A stretch of 64,000 nucleotides of DNA. Source: Lumbricus terrestris (lineage: Eukaryota > Annelida > Clitellata > Crassiclitellata > Lumbricidae). Under the pieces are notes generated by a model. It worked only from the letters and a program-made list of their open reading frames with translations, made no database searches and was not told the origin of the DNA. Shown here piece after piece: positions 9,745-20,951 of this stretch. Location: the NCBI GenBank assembly GCA_949752735.1, contig OX457044.1, forward strand, positions 10,905,729 to 10,969,728, given 5' to 3'. The translations under genes and the position numbers were made by a program. Position 1 is the first letter of the stretch. Each line of letters starts with the position of its first letter.

Positions 9745-12179
9745 TGTATGCTCTGAGACTGCGTCCACATGACTTTGATTTGCCAGCTAAGGACAAAGAA
9801 ATTTCATCCCAAGGGTCTTGTGCAAGAACACGTGCTGGTTCTCTCTGCCTTGTAGGAGCATTTGTAACAATGCCAGTTTTTTTCAAACTCATACTTTTAT
9901 CCCTCTAGGGCTCTAGGCCTATAACAGTACTGTTCCTGGTTGCGGTGTGTCAGTTTCATTATTGAATAAACGAAATTACTCACGTAAAAAAACGACTGGC
10001 GCTTGCGGATATTATGACGTTTACACATAGTGACGTCATGATGCTTGGATAACAGTTTATATTGCAATAAAATACACTCGACGTCACTTTGTTACCAAAG
10101 AAGCAAAAAGAATTATAAAAATTATGTGATTAGGCTACTCTTGTAGTCGATCACGTGGATTCAGGGACATGCAACTAGTCTAGCCTACTAATGCTAGGCA
10201 TCAAATTGAACGTTCTCATGCTATAGTCAAAAATGGTAAAACCAATAAGGATTGACAAACGGTGTTAATTGTCTCTTGACCAACAGGTGTTTTCAAACCG
10301 CGTATTCTTAACGAATGAGAAAAGCTAGATGGCGTACGTTTGATTGATAAAACAAGGAGTGCAGAAAAGACCCAAACAGCTGCACACAGTGCACACTTCA
10401 CTTACAACAACTTATCCGATGCGGACAGTCTGATGAAATCCAATTAAACTGTTAGAGTTTTAGTGATCAGTGTGTCAGCAAAGTCATACGCATCAAACCT
10501 CGACTACTCGGACAAGATGTTGTTCCACGAAGGTCCTTACGTGGGATCAGGAATAGCAGGGTATAGATCGACGCATTAGGCAAACTTTCAGTCCTTTTCC
10601 AAATACGATTAGATACAAATTCAAGCGCAAGTCCGATTTACACTGTCATATATGCCCGGTAGATTTGAACTGAAGACAATAAATTATATCCCCGCGGGCA
10701 TCATTACCTAAGCCTGCTCTAGTGTCCTCCGTCACTATAGCGCCAGTACCTTCCGCACAGGGTCTTGTCTAAAATCTGCCACGACCAATTAAGTCTTATG
10801 CTAAAGGAGACTTATAGGCTATAGGTCTATTATAGGAAGGGCATATATGTCTCTAGTATAGATGCGAACTCCTTATAATTCCTTGTCATATCGGTGATGA
10901 GTCACCATCTCGTAATCCCAGAGGCTTCTTTTTTCTTTTGTCTGACCGATCTTATGGTTTCTTCGTACAGTTCTTAATAAACACTGTCTGACCAGAAAAA
11001 CCACGGGATTGATCATTTTAGCAATTAAAAATTCTGGATCAACTATTGCTGCGTGTAAATTTACAATTTTCGAAATTGAGAGCGGGCACACTCCCCTCTA
11101 CAGGCCAGTGTTTAATCTAGACGTCTCTGGGGGGGAAAGTTCCCCCCCCCAGGATTGACATTTCCCCCCCCAGAAAAAATTGACGAAATGATATTGGTTT
11201 TTAGCTACTGTTTTCGTCATTGTTTTACTTGAAGTGTTATAATATAGCGTGATCTTATTTATTATTATATGATTATAATGACATTATTTACTACTATAAT
11301 ATAATTATGATACTATCATGTTAAGATGACACCTTAAAATGCTGCCATTGCAATGTGGAAATTCAAAAATTTTCTAATGTACCACTGAAAAAGTACAGAT
11401 ATTTTGTTAAGATGACCCCTGAAAATGCTGCTATTGCAATGTTGAAATTCAAAAAGTTTCTAATGGGGAGGGGCGCATCCCCTCCCCATACCCCTCGCCC
11501 TCCCAGTCTCGGTGCTACGCGCATCATCAGGGCCGTAAATCTGTAGCTAAATGTGGGGAGGGAAAATTGTCCCTTCGGAATTGTGCGTATAGTATACCTC
11601 CCCCCAAGAATACCACCCAAAGTTAGTGTTAAAAATTGATGGTTCGCACTATAGACCTACTGCACATAGCCTATAATATGTTCAGACTACAGGGAACAAC
11701 ACGACTAGTCACTAGAACCTAGAGGTTCTCTTGTCAAACGAAAGAGTTGAAGCATTAGACCTATTTAGTGTCTTATATTTATCTTCATTTTAACTTCTCC
11801 ATCTGCATGGTTTAGTAGGCGCATACATTCATCTTTAGCAACTCGTTTGTACTGTAAAATGAGCTGTTAACCTGTTACCCGCTTCTGTGTTCAGTGTCAA
11901 ATGTTTAATGATCAAGTTAAACAACAACACGGTTATATTCTACAACAATGAGTTGACAAGGGGTTAAAACAATGTCATGTATGGACGTTGCGTGAATCTC
12001 AGTCAATTAGCAATTTAGCCTATAGGTCTAAGGTGAAAACTAATTTTAATTATACATAACTTTCTACTTGCAGGCTAATATAATCCACAACAAATACTTT
12101 ATCATATCATTTTGTCGTTTTTGCCATCTCTTGCCTATCAATTGTTTTAATAGCTGAATTTATTTTGACTGAAATCCAC
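9745..12179. other. Intergenic; repeat debris, no gene recognised
   Basis: A retroelement-like tail is at 9935-9985 (GGTTGCGGTGTGTCAG...AATAAACG, similar to 43625-43665). C/G homopolymer blocks lie at 11125-11175. A repeat shared with 9400-9530 is at 11320-11560 (ATGCTGCCATTGCAATGTGG, partly duplicated in tandem). I see no coding sequence. Confidence 0.5.
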
Positions 12180-12189
12180 AAAATAGGCT

Positions 12190-12290
12190 GGCTCTCGCTA
12201 CCTATTCACCCCTTGCCTAATGACGTAACGGCTCATTTGCATAATGGCCTGCGCCATATTGGTTCGCAGGCAATGCTTGTTGACATTGGA
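12190..12290 (+). promoter_or_regulatory. Cluster of promoter-like motifs without an assigned gene
   Basis: Within 50 bp: TGACGTAA (CRE/ATF-like), ATTTGCAT (octamer, POU), GCGCCATATTGG (YY1-like, overlapping an inverted CCAAT) and GGTTCGCAGG. No ORF follows, so this could be an enhancer, an ncRNA promoter or chance. Confidence 0.25.
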
Positions 12291-12479
12291 TACGTATGCG
12301 AATGGCGCTTATTATAAAAATGATTTTCTGTGTTTTTACTGTTTTATCTGCGGCAAACTTACTGTCAGAGATAAAGGTTCAATTAGAGAAGTCCAAAGTA
12401 CACGAGCTTGAATGTCGAGGTTAACGCGAGAAGAGCATCGGCGGCTAAAAACTACAGCCAGAGACATGCAATCGATCGC

Positions 12480-13333
12480 AAGCAAAATAGGCCTAATGTA
12501 ACAAATGCTGTGTCAGTCCAATTATACGATCTAACCTAAAATCTACAAAAAGAGTAGGCCTAGTTAATAATTTTGTAGATAAATTGCCAGAAGACAAGTA
12601 GCCTAAATTTAGAATTAGAATCGACGTCAAGAAGGGATTTTAAAAAATAAATGTAAGTTCCAGTAACTTGGGCCTACGTATACCAGAGTAAGCAGACTTA
12701 TGAGCCCAGCACGAGCGATGTTGAAAGTTAACCTACAAAATTATAAGCGACATCGTGCATGCATGCACATTACAAAATTTAATGTCAATTTATGAAATGA
12801 TTAAGTCGGCTGCCGGACAGCAGAACTTAGCCCAAACGATTTACTCTGCTGAGATTTAAGCAGTTCCAGAACACTGGTCACAAAGTCGTAGAAAATAGCA
12901 CATGTCATGTCAAAATTGATGTGTAGGCCTATTGACAGTTCCGCTTTTACAAGGTCGATGCTCAGCTAGGTTTAATTGCGATTGCTAGACAACAGGTCGT
13001 CCATAATGCTGAACGCTCTCTCGCAAAAAGCATTAAAACGGAATGAGAGAATATAGGCCTACGAAGGACAAAATATGCTAGGCCTATACTGAGTATTAGA
13101 GGTTTGTAAAGTTTTGAAACTTCAAACAAGCGCTGTCCAACATTTGATGTTCAGCCACCAACGTCAAATTCATCGAACAATCTATTAAGTTTAGTGTGCA
13201 AAATAAGAGCAATATTGTGGAATGTGGGTCCTAACAGCAAATTCCGGGACAATTTGGGATCAGCCCGGGACACGGGACGCACATGGCCAATTCCGGGACT
13301 GTCCCGGCGAATCCGGGACGGTTGGCAGCCCTA
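12480..13333 (-). mobile_element. hAT-like element (TAGGGCTGCCAAC family), left end lost
   Basis: The right end CCGGGACGGTTGGCAGCCCTA is the family terminus. The interior is a diverged reverse complement of 52779-53873: ATAATGCTGAACGCTCTCTCGC, TTTGATGTTCAGCC and CATCGCTCGTGCTGGGCTCAT are shared. The other terminus and a TSD are not visible. Confidence 0.7.
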
Positions 13334-14423
13334 TGTACGTTGGAAGAAGTCCAGCCATTTACAGACCATGAAGCAGCAAAAAGCATAGATCGACCTAGGC
13401 CTACTTGTTAATTAGGCCTATAGCAGATTTGGGCTCCGGCCGAAATTCGCTTCAGGGATTCGGGTCGATCCAGGCTGGATGGTGTTTAGACCGATATATC
13501 TATTAAGGCATAGGCCTATGGATAGATCAATAGGCCTATGACGATAACTTTATTCCATCAACTAACAATTCACCGTGTAACGGCGTGTAGCCTACGTTGA
13601 CAACAGTTCACAGCTGTACACCAATATGGCCGACCACATAGGCCACGCCCTTTTGCAAAAAGTCTATAGGCCTATATATATAGCTTCTGTGGACGCTGAA
13701 GTAGCCTACTCTGGAGATTGCGATTGCGATTACAAATACAAACTGCAACCAAAACAGATTCATTATAGGCCTATACTTAGAAGAAATCTGATCATAATGA
13801 TAAAATTATAATGCTATTACACAATGCTGTTAGTCACTTTTCTGGTGCACAGATTTAGGCAATGGCTAGGCCTAATTGTTTCAAATTTGTTTGTGTATGT
13901 GAAAAGCTGTTCTTGATAGGGAATGCAGTGCACATTTGCACTATCTTTAAAGCACTTACCAGCACACCATCCACAAGTCATTTGGAAAAACGAAAGAGAT
14001 GAGACTTCTTAAATCCTTTAACGCACCGCACTCTATTCACGAATTTTATTTGTTTAAATTTATTTGTAATCCTCTGTGCGGTATAACGTGGTCTTGAGAT
14101 GATGTGACAGGCCTATCAGTATTTCTCCTTTCAAATCTGAGAGCCCATGCTTCAAATATGACTAGCCTATGTACTTGTGTAGGCCTATACATGTTATGTA
14201 TGCATGCATGAACCGTCAATGCGCGTATGTAAACTTATGTGCCAATTTACAAAGCGCCTCTTACAGTACTAGCTATTCAGAGGCACTCTCAGCGTGAAAG
14301 CCCCGAGGGAATAGGAAAGACCTGAAGCAGTGAATGGTTGAAGAATGGTTGAAGACGTCACCCTCTAATTAGATCTTAATAAGGACGGAACTCGGCAACG
14401 CAGGGAGATGGTGTCTCGTTTAA
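13334..14423. other. No gene recognised; dense TAGGCCTA octamers
   Basis: Unique-looking AT-rich sequence without supportable coding regions. Eight or more TAGGCCTA octamers fall in 13390-14190. Confidence 0.5.
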
Positions 14424-15455
14424 CCCTCATCCGAACAAGGGGGGGTCTGGCCAGACCCCCCTCCATATATTTGCTGCATAACTTTTTTAGGAGTGATATC
14501 TTCTCAGATTGCTTTTATGACTTTGTTCCTATATTAATGAGCTACAATTAGCACCTCTAAACGACCAAATCGATTGAGTGATATGGAAGTTATGAAGATA
14601 ATACTGGCCGAGACTACAATGATGACAGTTTGGACAGTGGGAGCAACGATAAAGAATGTGAATATGAAGAGATGCCAATGCCTGAAGAAAAACCTTCAGG
14701 TGTTTCTTATGATGAAAACAATGTAAAATTGAAGATGATGATAAACACGATGATGAGACTGGATCTGATAGTGAAGATAATGATGACGAAATTGTCTATA
14801 CTATTGAAGCCGAGATACCAAAATTATAGGCTAAATACAAGTAAAGATCCGCGATCAAAAGCAATGCCAGGACGACGTGCTCTGTTGCACAATGCAGTAA
14901 AAGAAGATTCGGAATAAAATAATACGGATACATTGAGAATACAAGATAGTTTTGACAGCATTGTAACAGCCGAGATGAAAGACATCATCATTCGACATAC
15001 AAACCCGAAAGCAACAGCTAATGGACTATGTACGATAAGCTTACATGTTTACATTTTAGGTTTAGTCCTATTCCATTATTTGTTATGGATATTTTCTAGA
15101 AAACAGTCATACTGACTCTTATCACAAGAGCATTCAGTACTAATTTTACTAATATTATGGTTTCTTTATTTTGTATTTCAAATTTTATACATAGACTAAT
15201 ATTGCGACGATGAGCATGTATGACAAACCGTGACAATTAATGTAACTAAACATTTAATTTCAAATTCATCATAAAACTTATTTATATTGCATAAAGAGAC
15301 TGATACATTGTTGTTTTGAGTTACTCTGATATCATCTTACAAAATTGGCACATAAAAATTACTATTTCCTATGAAAAACTCACATTAAACCGGGGGGTCT
15401 GGCCAGACCCCCCCTTGTCCAAATTAAGTTGCATTTTAGCTTGTTCGGATGAGGG
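14424..15455 (+). mobile_element. piggyBac-type element, internally deleted
   Basis: TTAA duplications at 14420-14423 and 15456-15459 flank the inverted termini CCCTCATCCGAACAAG and CTTGTTCGGATGAGGG. Both ends carry a subterminal palindrome GGGGTCTGGCCAGACCCC. TTAA target sites with CCC...GGG ends are the hallmark of piggyBac. Only a short acidic coding remnant survives, so it is non-autonomous. Confidence 0.92.
14590..14828 (+). pseudogene. Remnant of a piggyBac transposase acidic N-terminus
   Basis: Reads as an Asp/Glu-rich stretch (SNDKECEYEEMPMPEEK). After a 1-nt frameshift near 14730 it continues as another acidic stretch (DETGSDSEDNDDEIVYTIEA) and then a TAG. PiggyBac transposases typically begin with such an acidic segment. 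The DDD catalytic core is absent. Confidence 0.6.
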
Positions 15456-15669
15456 TTAAAAACACCGAGGGGAAGGCAACGGGAGACCACCCCTCTACGA
15501 ATTCCGAGTATATGTCAAATGAAGCTTCTACAGACCAAAGACTAAAGGAGAAGGCCCAGCGGAGGGAAGAGTGGCGACATTGGACAGCCGAACCTGCCTA
15601 GGGGCAGAGAACCAGAAGAAGATAGATAAAGGGAGGTAGGTTATTCAACATAGAAGGGAGCTGACTCGC

Positions 15670-15848
15670 TTGGCCACATTGGCAAGGTCGATGGCGGCGC
15701 GTCTGTACGCTACTCTCTGAAAGAGAGCGTGCGGGCCACGGTTCGATTCCCAAAGGTGGCTATTTCAGAGATTCAAATCTCGGGCTAGAACGGTCCGTCC
15801 ACGGGGACCTAAATGGCGTTGCGACACTAACCATCTTTGAAATGGCAG
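15670..15848 (+). mobile_element. tRNA-derived SINE
   Basis: A Pol III B box, GGTTCGATTCC, lies at 15738-15748 downstream of a tRNA-like head. The body includes TCAGAGATTCAAATCTCGGG, similar in layout to 55664-55865. The SINE body is interrupted by the hAT-like insertion at 15849. Confidence 0.6.
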
Positions 15849-17332
15849 CATAGGCGTACGAGACGGGGGTCCAGGGGGGCAAATGCCCCCCCAAATTTCG
15901 GGCAAGTCTGTTTTTTCGGGCAAGCAGACCTGGGAAAATATTAACCAAACTTTTTGAAGTTCAACGTTCATTAGTACACAACATTATCTCCCAGTTCCAT
16001 CTTGCCCGAATCGAGTTAGATATATATGAGCTCACAACAACCATGGTCAGCAGAAATTCCCGAAAAAGTTCTGAATTCACGGTAGCATTTTGTAAACAAT
16101 GGCGAGAATCGAAACAAATCCATGAGCCGAAATTTGCCCGAAAATCTTGCCCGAATCGAGTTAGATATTAGCTCGCAACAACTATGGATGGCAGAAATTC
16201 CCGAAAAGTTCTGGATTCACGGTAAATAATGGCTAGAGTCGCAACACATTCAAGAGCCGGAATTTGACCGAAAATTGCGACTATTCATGGCATTTGGGGA
16301 AATTCACAGCATGCAAGCTAGGTGCAACAGAACACGGAATTCGCTGCCTGGATGACATCGAAATTTCTACTGGTCATGAGGCTAAAATAATAGACACGAT
16401 AATCTTGCGATCATCAACATTGAACGTGCAGATCTTGGTATGCTCTCTGAAAAAGTACCAATCTTTTCCTTCTTGTCAAGACTAGTGTGCGGGATTAGGG
16501 TGTTGCACTTGATAACTCACTAATTATATTACGGGAAGGATAATACCTTAACTGCATGAGCACATTTCCAAAAGCACACGTTCCTCTTATTTTCATTTAA
16601 GGTGTCTCAGGATCCTTCGCTGTTCTGTCTCCACCCATTGGCTTCCTCTCCGTGCTCACATACAATCTAAATTCCTCACTCTGATCTTCAAGGCTCAGCG
16701 GGGTTTTGCCCCAAATATCTGACCGACGTTATACTAAGGCCTCACTCAGCTACCTCCAACCGTCCACTTCGTTCATCCAACAGACTTGACCCTTGCTTCC
16801 TCCTCGTAGAACTGCTATGGCTCAGTCTCGATCATTTGCCACAATTGATCCTTCTCCTTGTAATGAGCTTTCACCTTGCGTTCGCTCTATACACTTTCTG
16901 TGGCAGTCTCTCTTCTTCATTCTCTCATCTTAAAACCTGCCTCTTCGGGCGCGGTTTTTGCGCACTATTAGCGCCTCTGAACGGTTCACCCTAGTGACCC
17001 CACTGAGGCGCTTTGTAGTCTTGTAGATGATTAGATACAATACAAAACAATCTACTATTATGAATTTAATAAGTTGCTCGTTTGAAGTTTGAATTGGTTA
17101 AGCGTCAGGAATATATACATAGGCTGCATCATAAATTTGCATATATGCCTAAAATTACCCAGCCTGGTCCCTATAATATGGCCGGGTTCCGGTGTATTTG
17201 CCCCATGTCCCCGGGTGTGGGTGCAAGAACAGAGATGGCTATGTGTGCACGACATCAATTATTCCGGGTTTAATTTTTCGGGCAAAAGTAAAATTTTTGC
17301 CCCCCACTGCTGAAATGTCCCGTACGCCTATG
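15849..17332. mobile_element. 1.5-kb hAT-like element with 8-bp TSD
   Basis: Termini CATAGGCGTACGAGACGG and CCGTACGCCTATG are inverted repeats, flanked by AATGGCAG at 15841-15848 and 17333-17340. The interior holds TTTCGGGCAAG/TTGCCCGAAA repeats and the LINE fragment at 16600-17030. No transposase seen. Confidence 0.88.
16600..17030 (+). mobile_element. LINE 3' fragment nested in a hAT-like element
   Basis: Encodes broken pieces of a Jockey/CR1-like reverse transcriptase C-terminus (LHWLPLRAHIQSKFLTLIFK-like, SSNRLDPCF). It is followed by the 3' tail AGCGCCTCTGAACGGTTCACC...GAGGCGCTTTGTAG, which recurs across the window. Confidence 0.75.
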
Positions 17333-17340
17333 AATGGCAG

Positions 17341-18989
17341 TGTCGTTAAACACGTAACAACAACATAGAAGGGTCTAATTCCACATGAAAGGGTCTACAA
17401 GGGCAAAAGCTGGTGTTGGGCCATGTAAGTCCTTGCCCGAGGAACTAGATCAAGTCGATAAGCAAGCCGATCCTGCAGCCGACCGGAGAGGGTGGGAAAA
17501 TACTGCAGAGAGGGTTTGTGCACCAAGTGACAAAGGTGCTTAGGAGCTTGTCCATTTTGAGTACAGGTAGGCCCTATGTATGGTATTGTGTGTGCGTGTG
17601 TGTGATTAGGCTAGCTGTCTTCCTTTCTGCAGTCTTTCATGATGATAGACTATATTGGGCGTGTCAAGTCATAAATTCCTCTCTTTGTATTAATAAAGAA
17701 GAGATTCTATTGATCAATGAACAGATTTACACCTCTTTTAGCTGTGCGGCTTTTGATCACAGGGCAAATCTTCAATGTCCACGTTTCGAGCAATGTGCCG
17801 TCGTTTACAGCTTGCCGACTCTAGCATTTGTGACGCAGCTGAGAAAAATTGTGGGGAGGGAATTCCTTCACGTTCCCTCCCCAGCTCTAAATGTGAGAAG
17901 GGAATTCCCTCTCTTCCCTCCCCGGGATTTACGGCCCTGCGCATCATGAACGTCCTTCGGACGCTCAATTGTATCCCCCCCCAGAGGAGGGGGACTAGAT
18001 TAAACACTGTCTACAGGTCTTCCCACTGCTCGGCGCTTCGCGCCTTCCCGATCGCTTCGACCGCTCGTTCGTCTCCCCAAAGCACCAAGTCTCCGCCTGT
18101 GGTCTAGCCTACACTTCAGGATAGATGGGTATGGACACATCATGTTTCTCATTCTTAATTGGTTCCACTGTGCCTTAATTTATATGTAGCCTACATCAAA
18201 ATCAATGGATAGGCTATCTGTTGCATGACTTCTGTCCCTTTAGCGTAAGCTTCACATCCCAAGAAGAGCTGTAGGCCTATTATAGGCTACCATTTTATTT
18301 GTAAGCAATGTGAAGTGCCAATTGTCTCATTTTTGATTTATTTACTTATCTGGATTTAGACTTTAACAGATCGAGGTGGTTCAGGTAGCCTATAGGCCTA
18401 TAATTATACTTCTATTTCGATATCATAGCTGCAAAATTTGAGGTAAACTAGAACCAAAAATTCACTCGATTTGGCGTCAAATGCTCAAAATTGCGTGTTT
18501 CTAGGACTCCACCCCAGACCGGTGGGGGAAGCTTACGACGCTCCCCATAGCCCCTAATAATATTATAGGGCTTCTTGCCTTCGGCAATTGCGGCTTCGCG
18601 CATATCGCGCTCGCTACTATTACTCATAGGCCTACTCAGAATTTTCATTAGGTCCCCAAAACTTTTAGGACATGCATGGTTGCGCCTATGGCTCCATATA
18701 TTAAAGCAATAGCTGGCAACTTCATTCAGTCAGATGGTTCATTCGTTGAAAGCCTATGTATCTGGATAGCTAATTGGCAATGAAAGTTCTGATTATCGCT
18801 CACTTATTTAGGGCAAATCCCTAGAGGCAAATCATAGCAAAGGATAGGCGCGGCACAACACCTCGCATTAAAACGCAAATTTCTCAGCAATGATGACAGA
18901 ATTGTTAAAAATCAGCCTGGGGATTTTGAGTTCAGTGACATACAAAACTATCAACTTAACCATGTTTTGCAGCCACCGACCATAATATA
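17341..18989. other. Repeat debris, no gene recognised
   Basis: 17840-18060 has GGGAGGGAATTCC / CCCTCCCC blocks and TTCGGACGCTCAATTGTATC, shared with 9470-9600 and 11460-11600. ORFs across it have no recognisable domain and are probably spurious. Confidence 0.5.
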
Positions 18990-19440
18990 ATACTAGTAAT
19001 CACTGGAGAAACGGAGGGAAAGAGGAGACGCGGAAGACCACGTAGGATGTGGGTCGACGACGTGAGTGGACCGGGACGACGATGGAGCAGGCAATTCGAG
19101 CAACACAGCAGAGATCTTCTTGGAGACCAGTGGCGGCGCCAGGATTTCAGTTTCTGGGGGGCATTCTCATCCGTCAAAATTTCCGACGACCTTTTTTTTA
19201 AGTCATCGAGCGAAATCTCGGGAAAATTTTCCATTTTCGCCGCCAAAATATCTGACGACCTTTTTTTAGTCGTCAGCCGAAAATCGTGGATATTTCAATG
19301 TAAAAAATTCGGATGACCCTTTTTTATGGGGGGGGGCTGAGCCTCTTGTAGGGGGCTTAGCCCCCAGCCCCCCCCCACCTAGCGCCGCCACTGTTGGAGA
19401 CAGATCGTCCTTTGTGCCGCCAAAGTTCGGACGTACGAAT
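18990..19440 (+). mobile_element. LINE endonuclease/RT C-terminal remnant upstream of JAGN1
   Basis: Encodes RRRGRPRRMWVDDV and, after removing the 266-bp insertion at 19128, WRQIVLCAAKVRTYE in another frame. Both resemble the end of LINE reverse transcriptases (GRPRxxWxDDV...WRxI). Confidence 0.65.
19128..19393. mobile_element. 266-bp hAT-like MITE, 8-bp TSD, near the JAGN1 promoter
   Basis: CAGTGGCGGCGCCAGG...CTAGCGCCGCCACTG is flanked by TTGGAGAC at 19120-19127 and 19394-19401. It belongs to the same family as 1787-2004. It contains GACGACCTTTTTTT and AGTCGTC modules and ends about 260 bp upstream of the JAGN1 ATG. Confidence 0.9.
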
Positions 19441-19590
19441 AAGGCACCGTCGACGACCGACGACGACGAGAGAACTGACGACAACCAGCGACAGCGCTCT
19501 GGTCTGGACGAAAGCGGCTGTCGAAGCTGTAGACACTTAACAAGACTGAACGGTGCCGTATGAATAGTTGCTTCGTGAGCGCAGCGTTAA

Positions 19591-19609
19591 CTTCCGGCGG
19601 CCATTTTCG
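19591..19609 (+). promoter_or_regulatory. ETS/YY1-like core promoter motifs of JAGN1
   Basis: CTTCCGGCGGCCATTTTCG lies 41 bp upstream of the JAGN1 start. It contains an ETS core (CTTCCGG) joined to a YY1-like GGCCATTTT element. Such a pair is common at TATA-less housekeeping starts and in short 5' leaders. The start site itself cannot be read from sequence. Confidence 0.45.
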
Positions 19610-19650
19610 TTTACTTGTAGGGCGATCGAGCGGAGAAGTGTGGTGGCGAA

Positions 19651-19739
19651 ATGGCGTCAAGAGGAGGTCCGCGAGCTCTGGGATCTGATGGCAATGACTT
19701 CCAGCATCGGGAACGCGTCCTCGGACATTACCAGGCGAG
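19651..19739 (+). CDS. JAGN1: JAGN1 coding exon 1
   Basis: Encodes the first 29 residues plus two bases of a Ser codon. It ends in the donor gcgag|gtaaaat. The DFQHRERV block conserved in JAGN1 proteins lies here. Confidence 0.93.
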
Positions 19740-20951
19740 GTAAAATACGTTGATAGCTTGCAGAGGCTACTGTTATTTATGTTGATCAATGACCGGAACA
19801 TACTGCTCGGCCAAATTAGATTAGTGCATGCGATTGGCCGTTACCGTTCGGTATGCAAGTTTTCTATTTGAAATTCTAAATATGATTTAATCAGGAGCAA
19901 GCAGATGTCAGTGAGTAGTCGTGTATTTTGGCGTCGTAAATTATTCGCTCGTTGCAGCATTATTATTTTTTACTAATCCAACTTCCACTTTAAATGGAAA
20001 CATTCTCATCAATTATCCAACTTCTGTTTAGGCGAGAATTCGTTTCATCAATCCCGCTTCTGTTTAGGCAACAATTATTTTTGATCGATATAACTTCTAT
20101 TTAATTCAAAATAATTGGTCCATCAATTCAGCTTCAATTTCGGCTAAGTTGTTATCATAAATTCCACTTCTATTTAAGTAAAAAATAATTTGATCAATCC
20201 GACTTCTATTTATCTAGAATTCTTTTCGTCAATCCGATTTGTTTTCGACCAATGGTCAAACCCACACATTGGCAAATAACTTGCTATAGTAAAATATATG
20301 TTTTCATTCCAGTGAACTGTGAATGCAGAAAGGGCCGATTTTGGAACATCGTGGAGTATAATAATTGACGACTGGGTAATCCAGAAGACTGTGTGCCTGT
20401 CCTTGTAAACAATGCGGCTCTTTATTAAGTCAATTTAAAAAAAATTCGTTTTCCTTCTGTGTTTTAGTGCTGTCAACAAGTCCCGTCTGCGCTACGCCAT
20501 CTATCTACATCTTCTCCTCATTCTCTTGATGTTGCTTCGCCTCTCAGTCAGCTTCTTCGTCATGTTGAACATTCGACCTCCTCCCTTTCTTCAGCAGCTG
20601 CGCCTGCCGCGAGCGTGGCTGTGGGAATACGTCTGGCTGATGAGCAGCATTGCGTCGCTGTTTGGGCTCATCGCCATACGCAAGAACCGTCAGTTCCTCA
20701 TCCAGCAGTACATCATCGGCACGTTCATCTTTGGTCTCGGTCCCATTGTCTACGCCATCGCTACGCTTCTCAACGACCTGTTGGCTTACTGGGAGACGCG
20801 TGAGACAAGCCAGCTGTTTCTTGGCTTCCCGATTGTTGTCCTATGGAACATGTTCCTTGTTATCGCACTTCAGCTCCACTTCTTCGGGCTGTACTTTGCC
20901 TGGAACCTTCAGAAAGCCTGGAAACCGCGGGAGAAGAAGAAAGCAACATAA
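19651..20951 (+). CDS. JAGN1: Protein jagunal homolog 1 (ER membrane protein), complete, 2 coding exons
   Basis: Coding exons are 19651-19739 and 20468-20951, joined across a 728-bp intron with a GT donor (gag|gtaaaa) and AG acceptor (gtgttttag|tgc). The join gives 190 residues, against about 183 in the human protein. The N-terminus [20 protein letters not shown] carries the family's conserved start and DFQHRERV block. Four hydrophobic segments follow, near residues 38-60, 80-98, 107-128 and 143-168. The C-terminus is Lys-rich and ends KKAT, a dilysine KKXX ER-retrieval signal. Family knowledge: Jagunal proteins sit in the ER membrane and are needed for ER organisation, vesicle traffic and, in vertebrates, neutrophil function. 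The start codon is chosen because it begins the conserved N-terminus and lies just downstream of promoter-like motifs. No obvious polyadenylation signal lies close by; the first AATAAA noticed is at 21827. The intron holds an old repeat. Confidence 0.95.
19929..20290 (+). mobile_element. Diverged copy of the 5372-5758 element in the JAGN1 intron
   Basis: TGGCGTCGTAAATTATTCGC, GTTGCAGCATTATTA and repeated AATCC(A/G)ACTTCTATTT units run in the same order as at 5385-5720. The termini are degraded and no TSD is visible. Confidence 0.75.
20468..20951 (+). CDS. JAGN1: JAGN1 coding exon 2 (terminal)
   Basis: Begins after a pyrimidine-rich acceptor (cttctgtgttttag) and completes the split Ser codon. 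It encodes residues 30-190 with all four membrane segments and the KKAT tail, and stops with TAA. Confidence 0.95.

Noticed and set aside
17518..17949. 143-aa ORF as a gene
   Set aside because: No recognisable domain, overlaps GGGAGGGAATTCC repeat debris, and is equally open on the opposite strand.
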